Positions 1 through 12,603 of a stretch of DNA of 64,000 nt are shown in pieces. The DNA lies in NCBI RefSeq assembly GCF_024713975.1, contig NC_091093.1, positions 21,920,001 through 21,984,000 on the forward strand, given 5' to 3'. Source of the DNA: Paralichthys olivaceus (taxonomy: Eukaryota; Chordata; Actinopteri; Pleuronectiformes; Paralichthyidae). The translations under genes were made by a program, and so were the position numbers. The notes under the pieces were generated by a model. That model ran no database searches. It saw only the letters and a program-made list of their open reading frames with translations, and was not told where the DNA came from. The number at the start of each line of letters is the position of its first letter. Position 1 is the first letter of the stretch.

Positions 1-3000
1 AAGCAGCCATTCCCCTCGTCCGCCTCTTTCTTCATTATGGCAAGATCGTGCCTTTCATCAGCGCCATCGCTCACGCTGAAGTCAACCGCACACAGTGAGT
101 GTCTTGTCACATCTTTTCTCTTTGAATAACACCAGAAACAAGCTCCACAGCTAATACATGATTCAGTTTGACCTCAGAGTGCAGCTTTTATCTTTGTTTG
201 CAGCAATATGAGTAGAATTATTTTATACAAGTTAATGTTATATATCAGGGATTTCATTTGGCGGCTAATTCAGTTGCAGGCGTATCACCACAGGAGTTTT
301 CAGACATGAATTCTGGACAATTTCTGAACAATTGGATCTGGATATGTTCGGGGTTTTTCTTTCACATATAAAGAATGCAGCAGGACATTGTCCGAGTCAC
401 AACAACAGAAAATGCGTTGCATTTTAAAAACATCAACACACCGACTCACTTGCTGTGGATTTTCCAAACAAGTTTCCTGCTGTATTGTCACACTGGCTCA
501 CCCGGACATTTGCATCCTCACATACAGCCCTTCTGGAACATTTCGGGAAAATGCCACAACCTGATTTCATGTCTGAAAACAGGCCATGATTAGCTTTTTT
601 TTTTTCTTTTTTTTTTAGAGTTGCCATCTTCAACTACTTTGATCAAACATATTCTACCTCTTTAATATTATTAACTTTGGATATTAAATTACCATCAGAC
701 GTCATGTTTTCTTAATTTACTTTAGCTTCAGCTTCGTCGTCTCATTGAGTTAGATTTAGTTTGTGCTCTCAATCACACTCTGCCTCCTTTCTGCAGGGAT
801 CCAAACACCATTTTCCGGGGAAACTCGCTGACTTCTAAGTGCATTGATGAGACCATGAAGCTGGCAGGAATGCACTATCTGCAGGTCACACTTAAACCCA
901 TCATAGATGAGGTATGACACCGCAACACTCCTGTGCCCTTTCCTGTACTCAGTATTTTTCCACTGTATTTTAACTCGTCCCACATGTGGCACGTCTGAGG
1001 ACATTTTAGGAAATCAATTGCCAGTGGAGGTGTAAGGCTTTTTCTAAATCTTCACAGATCTGCACAGAACACAAACCCTGTGAAATCGACCCGGTGAAGC
1101 TGAAAGAGTCGGAGAACCTGGACACAAACAGGGTAAGAGGGCGAGTTTGTGTTGTGTGTGTGTGTTTGTGTTGGGTTGATCATTGCCGTGTTGTGTGACA
1201 CCTCCGCCCTGCTCTCTTTCCTCAGGAAAACCTTCATCAGTACGTCGACCGCATCTTCAACGTCATCACCACCTCTGGTGTTCGCTGTCCCACCGTCATG
1301 TGCGATATCTTCTTCTCTCTGAGAGAGTCCGCTGCCACTCGTTTCCAAGGTAATCCACCTCCTGAACAAAATGCAAGAGATGGAAATAAGAAAGAAAGAA
1401 AGAAAGAAAGCAGCTAATAACAACAGGAAACAGACAATAAAGAACAGGATGTGCGAGATGCCCAAGGACATTTTTTCTTCTGTTTGCTCAGGATCGCATC
1501 AAAGGTTGTTTTTTTTTGTTCTCAGCTCTTTGTGTCAAATCTGAAACCACTTAAGCCTCCTGCACACTTATTATTCTTGTGCCTCGATGTACACCCATTG
1601 TCCTATACTGCACTGCCTCCTGTTGGCCACCACAGAGCACTGCAGTCACAGGAGGCGCAAGCAGAGAAATATTATAAAAATGTGTTACTTACCTTTTATT
1701 TCTATATTATAGAAAAAGAAAACCTGTCCCATACCAAATTTTGATTACAAGACAAAGAATCATCCTCTTGTTACACATATAAAGGAATAAAAAACATTGG
1801 TTATAAAATGGGTGTTCCTATATGCGTTTAAATAACATATTTATACATATATTAAAAATAACTGCCCAATCTTGAGAAAGATTCAGATAAAGATTTTTTT
1901 TTAGATTTCCTAGGCTTTTCTAAAAGTGAATTACTTATTACTTATTATATAATATTTCACATGTGAACAGCCAACCTATTCTATATCACCCATATTCACA
2001 AAGTTGATTTTTATTTGGGGTCCCAGTAAAAGCTACAATATAAAACTAATTGCAACTAATTTACTTGCTAATTCAGACAGTACATTTTTCCAGAATGACT
2101 ATGTGTAATATTTTGAGTGTAATTTTAAACAGCTAATTCTGTTTTGTGTTGTTTTTTTTCTGCTCTCCAGTCGACCAGGACGTACGATACACAGCAGTGA
2201 GCAGTTTCATCTTCCTGCGTTTCTTTGCTCCAGCCATCCTCTCCCCCAACTTGTTCCATCTACTGCCGCACCATCCAGTGAGTCTGATTTTAAAAGGAGA
2301 AGCAAACACACGTGTCACCAATATGTCACTCATGTCATACATGTTAAAATTTCAAGATCTGCAAGTATATTATGTTTTAGAGAAAGTATAGATTTAATTG
2401 TGAAAAGAAAGAAGCTCACCAGCGTATAAACCTTTATTTAAGAAGATTGTTTCAGTCCTCTCATATCCACACTATTCTATTTCATAGCAAATATAATAAG
2501 CAAGTCCTCTATGTAGGTTATAAGATTATGAACAGCTCTGCACATGTTGTCATCTATGAATACTTGGAGTTAATGCTATCAGAAATGGGTTTTAGACACT
2601 TGTACTCTTTTTTACAATATCATTTTTTTTGTCTTACCAGTCAGAGGCCATAGTTGAACCTTTTCTAATGATTGTTTTTGTGTGTGTGATTGTGGACCTG
2701 CTGTGTGGAAGGAATAAAGTATCTTCCGCTTGAATATGTACAAATACACTCATTACTCTGAAAAAAAGGATTTTAAAATGACCTGGAAACAGTAGCTTCA
2801 TATGTCACATGATGTTCCTCAGCAGGTGGATGTTTAAGTTTCCATAGTTTTCTAATTCATGTTGCTTGAAAACTAAAAGGTCATTCTTGACTGAGGAAAC
2901 ATTTTCTTTGTCTTTATATTTATTTAATAGTACTTTATCTATCTTTGATTTTGTTTTGTACCCAGGATCCCGCCACCTCACGAACCCTGACCCTAATCTC

Positions 3001-6000
3001 CAAGACGATCCAGACCCTGGGAAGTCTCGCAAAGTCTAAATCTGTATGTTTCACTGCTCAAAAAGATTTTTCCTATTTTCATCTATGTTATCAGACTCGG
3101 CTTCATTGTTTTTTTGTTTTTTTTATCTTAACATTTACACTGATCTTTGTTTCCACTCTGTTAAGGCCAACTTCAAAGAGTCCTACATGGCTGCGTTTTA
3201 CGAGTACTTCAACGAGCAGAAATATGCGGACGCTGTGAAGAATGTGAGCGTTTGGCTTCTTACCTTGTTGTGTTCAATAAATCTTGCTCAATTGTTCTTT
3301 TTGTCTTGTGTATCAGTTGCATCTAGATTAACGCCCATCAAAGGGTTTTAAAAGATTTAGATATTTTGGATAAGGAACCAAAAGAAAGTTTTGTGCGAGA
3401 GTGAAAAAACAGTAAATATGATAAATAAAATCCTTCTCTTCCCTCTGCAGTTCCTGGACCTGATCTCCACCTCTGGCAAATGGGATCAGAAGAGTATTGA
3501 AACACCCATCATGCTCAAAGAGGGGTGAGCAGCCAACTTACTGTAAAACTAATACAAGTAAAAACATACTAGTGGAAACACAGACCACAAATCAAGCAGC
3601 ACCCCATACCAAATAGAGAATTTATTTCACATGACTGTTTTTTTTAGAAATCACAATGAATGAGTTTCTTTCAGACAAAACAGCTGAGTAGATTTTTTAC
3701 AGCGAATACTTAACATTTTGGTCAATTGTTACTTCCTGGCAGAGAGTAAAATGAGAAGATTGATACCACTCATATCTGTAGAGTAAAAATAACGCCAAAG
3801 GTTTTTATTTTATTTTATACTTTTCAGTTTGATTACCTTTGTCATTTTATTGGCGGACCTTTACAGCTTGTGTCACTTGTAAAGGAGATATACACAGTTT
3901 TTATTCCGTTTCGCTTCAAATACTGTTTGTAATCTGGGAATAGGAAGGATGTCTTCAGCTTCAGACTATTTCAGACTCATAAGGAATTTAAGGAAGTTAC
4001 TAGTTTCTGGTTTACATTTGGGTTTTTGTACATTCGGAGAGGTTTACTGGTGCTGACTGGCAGATTACGTTTACCTTCAGATGAAGCCAGGCTGCATGTT
4101 TCCTCTGTGTTCTGTCATAATGCAACCAGCTGTGGGCTGCAGCTTTATACTGAGCAGCCGAGAGAGAGAGAGAGTGGTATCAATCTTTACACCTAACTCT
4201 TATTCAGATCCAAAATGTCAAACTTTACCATCACAGTTGGTACACATCACATTGCAGGTAATGTCCATATGTAACAGTTTCACTGACGATGCATCTGAAG
4301 CTGTAAACTGAAACCTTCCTGTAAACACAAGGGCTTTTATTTTATTTCATTTTATTTTGACAGTTGAAAGTTAAAGTTTTGGAGAGTTTCCAGTTGTTGG
4401 TAGTTGTGCCGGTGCCTCGCTCACAAACACCCCCCCACCCTTTCTTTTGTTTCTGCTACCGGGCGTAGGAGTGTAAAACTCACTATAAAGAGGGTTGATG
4501 GGAAAGGGTCAAAAGGCACAAAGGGCAGGTAAGAGCTTCTCTGTATAAAGGCTTTGCCCTTGTGACCCCGCCCCCCTCCTGTGTGTGCACCATGACCCCC
4601 TCCAAACCGAGCCGGCCATTCTCTCCCCCACCAACTTCCCGCACTGCCTGTAGATGCTGCTGCACTTTACTTCATATCTGTAGAAAAGCAACTTGAACCG
4701 CGACACTGCGGCTGTAGACTCACAGTGTCTTTAATGGTATAAAGTAAAGTGTGAACCTTTAGGCCTGCTTATTAAGGAGGAGTGTCTAGTGCGGATTGTC
4801 CCCCTCGCTCCTCAACACGCCACACATGCTTGGTGTGACAGCGACAGCAGCGGTTCGGTTAGTGTGCAAACATTTCTAAGATTTCATATCTGCCCGCATC
4901 CTGACCCTTAATTCCTCATGCGCAGACCATGACCATATCTCAGGCGTACGCGTTAGAGTCTCCAGCACACCACCAGGCGTGATGGCAGATGTGAAGCCAG
5001 CACGTTTTTTCTTTTGGCTCAGTAGTGAAATATGAGTAGGAGTTTTCCTGCGGGAGAGTGTTAGTGTTTATAACCCTGGTACTTTGTGTTCCATGTATTA
5101 TGTGGCCCTCAAGCTTAAAAACTAAGACATCTTGGCGTTTACTCTCCTTTAAAGAACCATGTCAGTGGTTTTACATGTTTTACCAACGAATAGTGTACAT
5201 CTCACATAATCGCTCAAAGTTTAATAAATCTTATTTTCATTATCAGGGAATCTGCTGGTTAATTTCAGGATCAATCATTTAATTGTTGTGAGAAAAAAAT
5301 GGCACATGCAGATCTGAGATTCCCAAAGTCGAATGTGATTTCTTCAAAAGTCTAGTTTTGTCCAACGCGCAGTAAAGAAATAACCAAAGATATTTAGCTT
5401 ACGATGACATAAAACTCAGGGAAGAAGCAGTTCCTTTTATCAGAGAAGATGAAACACAACAACAAATCTTTTTGGCATATTTTAAATAGAAAAATGGAAA
5501 AAAATAATTAACTTTCAATTAAGAACTTCTCAATTTTTGCATCTAAAAAAAAACAAACACTCAAAGGGTCATTATAACAATTAACACCCCAACACTTGTA
5601 TTGTTGTATGGATGATTTGTCAAAACCTCTTGAAATACGATTTATAGGTCATTAGTTAAAATATGTAAAAACCCTTCTGGTACCTTCAATCTGCCGACTT
5701 GTCTCCTTTTACACTTTTAAATGTATGAGTGCTGTACTGAGGTTTTTTTACATATACAGCAGAGATGAATCCACTGAACTGACAGCATGCAACTGGAATG
5801 ATAAAAGCTCACTGAGTGTACAAGATTTCTTTGACCAGAATAAAATGCTGGTTACCAACTGTCTTATGTAAAGTAATTTTGTGTAATATAAAAATATATC
5901 ATGGTTAACAGTTGGGGGGGGTTTCTCACCCACTTCTCCACAGATTTATGATAAAGAGAGCACAGGGGAGAAACAGGTTTGGAATGAAGAACTTCAAAAA

Positions 6001-7419
6001 GAGATGGTTTCGCCTCACGAACCACGAGTTTACCTACCACAAGACGAAAGGTATGATTCAAACTCTCTCAGGATCGTCGTTTCCTTGTCTGTTAAGATGA
6101 GCTGAATGTGCGTTTATCCCGACAACATGGCAACGAACATCATCATTTTACATCATCACCAATTTTCCAGAAGTTTTGTTGAGAAAATGTGTGAAAACAG
6201 CTTCTGTTTTTCATTTCTCATGTCTGATGTGATTCCTCTTCCCTCCAGGTGAAGGCGCTCTGTGCAGCATTCCCATAGAAAACATCCTGGCTGTAGAGCG
6301 GCTGGAGGAGGAGTCTTTCAAGATGAAAAATGTAGGACCTCACAAACTTTATAGCCTTTAGTATTTGTCCAAAATCTCTCCCACATGTATCTAGAGTCCA
6401 TCGCTTACTTCTCCTTTCCACTCTCCCTCCTCCAGATGTTCCAGGTCATTCAGCCAGAGCGAGCCCTCTACATCCAGGCCAACAACTGTGTGGAGGCGCG
6501 CGACTGGATCGACATCCTGACTAAAGTCAGCCAGTGCAACCGCAAGCGCCTGAGCACCTACCATCCCTCAGCCTACCTCAACGGCCACTGGCTCTGCTGC
6601 AAGCTGTCAGCGGACACAGCCACGGGATGTACGCCATGCACCGGGTTCGTGAACTTGTCCGGATCGATCCAGCATCACGCTCTTTGCCATGTCTCTCTCT
6701 AATTTTTCCATTTGTCTGCGTTTTCAGTGGCCTCCCTGCAAACATTCAGCTGGACGTGGACGGAGACAGAGAAACTGAGAGGATTTACTCCCTGTTCAGC
6801 ACATACATGACAAAACTCATCAAGATGCAAGGTGTGCATGATTTCATGTGTGCCATGTTTATCTCCTGTGATCATTTGCACACTGTCCCTGACTCTGCCC
6901 TCTGGTGCCCCCCCCCCTGCAGAGGCCTGTGGCAGTAAGTCGGTGTACGACGGGCCCGAACAGGAGGAGTACTCCAGCTTTGTCATCGACGACCCGCAGG
7001 AGACCTACAAAACCCTGAAGCTGATCGTTTCAGCCGTGCAGACTTTGGAGGAGCAGCACACCAAGTACAAACGGGACAAGTTCAAGAAGACGAGGATCGG
7101 CAGCCAGTACGTGGTTTATTGTTAACTCAAGCTTTTAAAATGTTTTCTCAACTACTGTTATGTTATACTGTATTTAATGCATTGGTGGAGAACTGAAATC
7201 TACACTGAGCGACCTGCAGGTGGTGCTTTTGGCCTCCAGCTGTTTTCTCCAAACAGGAAACTTGACTTTTCTCACATGTATGCTCCGTTCAGTCCCATGA
7301 GTCGATTCTCTAACCACCACCATCTTTCTCTCCGCTTCCACAGGGAGCACCCGATTGGAGACAAGAGTTTTCAGTGCTACATCCACCAGCAGTCTGAGAG
7401 CTCCACCTACTCCATCTAG
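1..7419 (+). CDS. rasa3: Ras GTPase-activating protein 3 (GAP1 family, inositol-tetrakisphosphate binding), 3' part
   Basis: Partial at the 5' edge; the window holds about the C-terminal 501 residues (human RASA3 is about 834). Exons read: 1-94 (frame from 3), 797-911, 1058-1132, 1226-1349, 2171-2277, 2966-3043, 3166-3243, 3451-3524, 5944-6050, 6249-6331, 6436-6644, 6728-6831, 6923-7106, 7344-7419; all phases close and a TAG ends it. The 2171 exon carries the RasGAP signature FLRFFAPA. The exons at 5944-6644 encode the PH domain ([12 protein letters not shown]) and then a Btk-type zinc motif (His in YHPS, the CC pair, later Cys). The product ends SSTYSI. Family knowledge: it stimulates GTP hydrolysis by Ras and Rap at the plasma membrane, and its PH domain binds phosphoinositides and IP4. 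The N-terminal C2 domains and probably the arginine finger lie upstream of the window. Near-continuous match to remembered RASA3 sequence separates it from RASA2. Transcribed toward pros1. Confidence 0.97.
3700..3790 (-). repeat. Degenerate interspersed repeat (GAGTGGTATCA family) copy 1, rasa3 intron 8
   Basis: On the minus strand it reads TACAGATATGAGTGGTATCA, then ATCTTCTCAT, a CTCTGCCAGGAAG block and CCAAAATGTTAA. It matches copy 2 at 4135-4225 in the opposite orientation. Confidence 0.6.
4135..4225 (+). repeat. Degenerate interspersed repeat (GAGTGGTATCA family) copy 2, rasa3 intron 8
   Basis: Reads GAGAGTGGTATCAATCTT, then AACTCTTATTCAGATCC and AAAATGTCAAAC, the same block order as copy 1. 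A (GA)n run is fused at 4159-4174. Confidence 0.55.
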
Positions 7420-10281
7420 CCATGGTCCTGTATACTGTTGCTGCCATGATGCACAGAACCAGCATATTTTTCACTTCTGCAAAAAAATCCATCTTTACAC
7501 TGCTGTGGGTCTAGCATTGAGTTTTAGATATTTCTCTTTTTTTAATGACGTTTCCAGAAGTAGACGATGAGCTGGATTGGAGACAAGCATCACGAGATGT
7601 ACCGCTTTGTTCAAGTTAAGAGGTTTAAAACCCACTGCCAGACTGAACGAGCTGTGTGGATGGACATTTTTTTTCTGTAGTACCTCGTGGTGGATCACTC
7701 CAGGTCCGGAGAAACAGACCTCAGATCAGGACAGAAAGAGAGGAACAGGCGTAGATGCGTCTGAAGAAGATAATCACACCACGCGTCTGTTTGAGTCTCC
7801 TTTCGCTGATGTGACGAGAGAACAAACAAACGTTTTCACTGGACAATTTTGACAGTGAGCGACACGCACTTTAATCGTCTCCAAATCTGTGGATGAACAA
7901 GCCTCGCAGCACACTTTCAAAAAGCTTATTTTATCTGTTTGATTTGTATTTGGTTGTTTTAAAGGTTGTTTGAAATGTTCCGTTGTATTTCACGTCTGAC
8001 AGACCAAACTCTAGAAGGAAAGGACCGTGTCATTAACCCTCTGTGGGGTGTTTGTTTTTGTTATGTTTTGTCCCCAACCTCCTCAGGAAGGCTGCGAAGG
8101 TCGAGAGAACAAAAGAAGGGATTATCAGGACCAAGCACGGCCTGAAAACAGCCTGACGTTGGCCAGGAGAAAATCACTCCACAGGCAATTTTATCCCTCA
8201 TTTTTGAAATCCTTGTCATCAACATGCTAACAGGTTGAAGAGTTCACGTTTGAAGCCTTGTTCTGTTGTGGTTACACTGGCAGTCGTGCTCTGTGTAACC
8301 AGCACCTGGCCTAAACAAATAGCTTGGTTATGGAGAGGTTTTTTTTCGGCCAACACTGAGTCAGACGAACCCACAGGTGTCTTTTTATGTCTTTGTATGC
8401 TGATTGTGTGTTAATACGTCTGCGGACGTCAAGGTGCAACTTCACTTGTAGATCGTATCCAAGTTCAAAACCAGTTTGTGTTGATATCAGAGCAGATTAA
8501 CCCATTTTGAAAAGGCCCCTGGTAACTCCCACAGTCTGTGAATTTGTGCATACGCACAACTTTATCTAGTAAAATGTACCATGTAACCACAATTTCAAGT
8601 GAAATAACAGAGTGCTTATAATATGCACCCATTGGCTCTTTATATTCATATTCCATACAACATAAAAATACGTCTTTACTGGTGGATATGCATGGAGAAC
8701 ATTTTAATGGCCCCTAACATCCAGTAAATAAGATCAGCAGCATACAGACATGATGATCGTGTTGGTTAAACTCTGTGTTAGAGGAAAAAAACCCAAACGA
8801 TCCTTTCAAGCATCACGAAGCAGAATCTGTTAGTCCAGCTCATTCGCTCTGATGCCAGGTTTTTAGCTTCACTCCTAATTTTTTCATGTACTTACAGTCT
8901 CCAGTTATGATTGTGAACTGGATTGTGTGTTCCTGATTGTGTTGCCCATTTGGCTGCCTGATGATGTTCTTTCTATTTTAGTGACTTAGCTCCGTCTTAC
9001 TATTGGAAGAAGCCGCCCCCTGTAGCTTGGAACCTGTTTATGTGCATTCCTCTGAGAAACTGCGCGCTGTGAATCTCACTGGTCAGGATTTTGTTGAAGG
9101 TACAGGGTTTATTGTCATTAATCCGGCCGTGTTGTGTTTTTCGACGCCTCCCCCTCCTCCAAAGGCAACCGCAGCTCTCTTTTGGCTTCCAACGTTCATC
9201 AGCACTCACTCTCTTGCCAAAACCTGTGCATGTGAAGTATAGTCGTAGCCACACAGGGACGGTGGCCTCTGCAGTGTGCGACCAGGTGACCACAAACCAC
9301 TGAATTGAATTTTTGTATTTTCCAAAAATGGTTGTGTAGCCTGACGGGTGCTCAGGTGGTCACAGGATCCCCCCCAAACAGTGCCAGTCTTCACTTTTCT
9401 AAAATTATTTTTGAAAAAAACAAACAAAAAAATATATCATTGTTTAGACATGTTTTTTATATATATCTCAGAACCTATAACTGTTTTCAAAACGGACAGT
9501 GATTATTCAGATGACATCTTTTTTCTTTGTCGAATATGTGGATGTTGAGGAAAGATTGTTCGACTCTGTTTTCTATCTTTGTCTTGTCATACAGGAATCT
9601 TGAATTAACTGACTGAGATGTGAGTGTGTGTGTGAGTGTGTTTGTGTGAGTGTGTGTGTGCGTGCATGTGCGTGTGACTGACAAGATGGGTTGTATTGCC
9701 AATTGAATGAACCCGGTGTTACAGGTCAGGAGAGGCAGCGTCCCACTTAAAATATAAAAAAATCACTGCCTGTACTTTTACTAAAGACTCTATAGTCGCA
9801 CTGTGGAAGCTTTGTTCTGCTCTGGCCTCATATAAAGTTTCTCTTCTTTCTTCTTGTATAGAACCACTGATCCTTTAAGACACCTTTGCCAATTTATTCT
9901 CCCAAAACATGTAACACAGTAATAACACTGATGAAACATGAAGCAAAAACATTTCTGTCTCTCATCCCCAAACTGGAAATCATATTTATTATTATTTGGG
10001 TTTTTTTGCTCAAACTTTCCCAGAAACATCATTGGTGGGGGTAATCGCAGTTACAGTAATACACCCCCCCACCCCCCCGCAGCCTATACAGGAATGACTT
10101 ATGCAATAATTGTGTTTCAGCATGCAATAATATTAACAAACCCTCCACCCCCCCCCCCCTCACCACAAATTAACAGCGCACATCTGCTGACCTCTCGCAG
10201 CAAAATGTCTCTTCGGAGAAACACGTGATTATCATAAAGGGAGAACAGTGTATTTTGTACAAATATTTTAAAAGTATTAAA
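7420..10281 (+). other. Probable 3' UTR of rasa3
   Basis: No exon-like coding stretch follows the rasa3 stop. The sequence is T-rich with long homopolymer and C tracts. A variant polyadenylation signal ATTAAA lies at 10276-10281 with GT-rich sequence after it (around 10332-10350), so the 3' UTR could run to about 10.3 kb. A degenerate GT tract lies at 9616-9675. The end point is inference; transcript data would settle it. Confidence 0.45.
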
Positions 10282-11300
10282 GTAAGCCTGTTATTTGTGT
10301 ACATAAAGCAGCTGAGTGAATGGTGAAAATGTGATGTGTTTGTTTTTCCTGAATAACTAAATGAAACCGATATTAATGCAAACCTGGAGTCCGTGTCATT
10401 TGTTTGTATTTTTTCTTTGCCTTAATGAATCAATGACTTCAGGTGTTTTTCTCAGCACACGTTACAATATAATATGGCAGGAAAAGATATATATGAATGT
10501 GCACATTCCTGATGTGATTTAATTTGATATCTACATGGAACAGAGATTTAATAATTGTTATGAGTTTTATAAAAGCCATTTGCAGTTTAAAAAAAAGAGC
10601 ATTGTTTTTCACTATTGTCCATCGTTTACAGAGAGTCAGCTGAATGGATGTTGTGTTGAATCAAATTTCCCAGAACTGTTTTGAAGTATTACTCCTTCCA
10701 GTTTAATTTAATTTTTTCATTTGTTCTTTAAGCATTTGCTGCTCTGGAGGGATGAATTAGGAAAAAGATAAATGGCACTCACCAGATATGGACTAATTAT
10801 TGTAAATTAACATATTAACTAATAGAATAATATCAGAATTGGCCAGAAGGGAATGCATCACTGTTGCTGTTTTACGCCTGTTGATCACACTACTCTCATT
10901 TTCAGACTGTTGATGCGCCTAAACAGAATTAGAAAAGACTCAGTATTATGTAGCTTTCTGTGGGGTGGGGTGGGGACCTATTGTCCGTCTGTGCCCAGGG
11001 GCTCATTTTCCTCACTCCGGCCATGAGCTGACAGCACTGGAGTCTTCATGTGTGGTCTAGTTGATTTAACTCCAATTTGAAATAAAGATACTTCTGGGAA
11101 ACACAAAAGAATTTTAACATTATGTCTGACCTGAGAGCAGCAACATCCCTTTTGTTGTTCCTCGCATAGCAACACCTCATTATCCTGACGGCATGAGGGT
11201 TGGCTGCAGATCATGAGGCTGCATGTCGGCCATTGTGACCTGACTTCAGGGACGTTAACACACGGGCAGCATCAAGTTTGGTTCTGCATTAAGTCTCAGT
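10282..11300. other. rasa3-pros1 intergenic spacer, no gene seen
   Basis: AT-rich sequence without any splice-bounded coding stretch. I recognise no RNA gene or mobile element here. It ends in the first GATA-type satellite. Confidence 0.5.
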
Positions 11301-11302
11301 CA

Positions 11303-11447
11303 TGATAGATAGATAGATAGATAAACAGATGGATGGATGGATAGATAGATAAATAGATAGATGGATAGATAGATAGATAGATAGATAGACAGACAGATGG
11401 ATGGACGGATAGATAGATAGATGGATAGATAGATAAATAGATAGATG

Positions 11448-11511
<64 letters not shown>

Positions 11512-11527
11512 TAGATAGATAGATAGA
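11303..11527. repeat. GATA/GGAT/GACA tetranucleotide satellite upstream of pros1
   Basis: About 225 bp of nearly uninterrupted 4-bp units, mostly GATA with blocks of GGAT and GACA. It lies about 200 bp before the pros1 signal-peptide exon. Long open frames on the complement (a run of Tyr-Leu-Ser-Ile) are an artefact of the repeat. Confidence 0.97.
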
Positions 11528-11610
11528 TTTTAGTAAACAACCCCCCCCCCCATATCTGCTCCCCTCCACTCTCCATGAAAACACTTTCGGGAAGAATAAA
11601 GTTTTGTTGT

Positions 11611-11699
11611 TCTCTCCCCCCCCTCTCACTCCCTCCCTCCCTCTCTCCCCTCCCTCCCCCTCTCCCCTCTCTCCCCCTCTCTCTCTGTGTAGTCTCAGC
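11611..11699 (+). promoter_or_regulatory. CT-rich tract ending in TGTGTAG, upstream of the pros1 start
   Basis: About 77 bp of almost pure C and T is followed by TCTCTGTGTAG and then TCTCAGCAG. This could be a promoter-proximal polypyrimidine element. It also has the exact form of a 3' splice site (long pyrimidine tract plus AG), so pros1 may have an untranslated first exon further upstream. I see no TATA box close by. Function is inference. Confidence 0.35.
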
Positions 11700-11742
11700 A
11701 GCTCAGAGCCAGACGAGGCCTCTCATGAAGAACGGCTCGACT

Positions 11743-12554
11743 ATGTGGAGGAGACAGAAACGTCCTCTCGGGGAAGCCTTGGCTTGTCTCGTGTTTCTCG
11801 TGACGCTCGTCGATGCCCATCGATGTAAGTGCTTCGGACATTTCTCGGTGTTCACGGTAACAGGGCTCAGTGTCCCGGTTAGAAACCCGCAGCTTTTCCT
11901 CAGAACCACAGAGTGTTCAACTTTGGACAAACACCAGAGAAAGTGTCGTGACTTCTTCTCGCAGACTTCTGGACAACACGAGCCGCTCGTGACAACAGCC
12001 TCGGGTCATTTCTGGGAAGTAACGGTTTCGCAATGACCTTGTTATTTTGTGTTTGGTTTTTTTCTGTCAGGCCGTTTCATAGGAGTGTAATTAGGTTTGG
12101 TCCACTTCAGCCACATCAGCTCGAATCTGTCAGCAGGAAACACAGGGCTGACATTCCTGCTGCACCATGTGTTGGTTTAATGTATGAATCACACATGTGA
12201 GAGTAGAGTAATCTGTCAGAGTGTTAGTGAGGCTGGATAATATGTCTAACATGTTCATATCTTACTTTACACTACAATAGATAGAGAGAAACTGAGGCTG
12301 GACAATATGTCCACCATGTTCATATCAGTCAATATCGATAATATCACATAAGCAGTAACTAAGTGCATTTACTCAGGCACTGTACTCCAGTACACGTTTG
12401 AGGTACTTGGACTTTACATTGCAATAGATGAGTAGACGGAGGGATGGATTGATACATAGATAGAAAAGCAGATGGATGGATTGATGGATGGAAAATAAGA
12501 TAGATAAACGGACGGATGGACAGATAGATGGATAGATGGATGGATGGATGGATG

Positions 12555-12603
<49 letters not shown>

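Noticed and set aside
11289-11629. Minus-strand open frames rich in Tyr-Leu-Ser-Ile
   Set aside because: They are translations of the GATA satellite with no other coding evidence. The same applies to 12359-12733.
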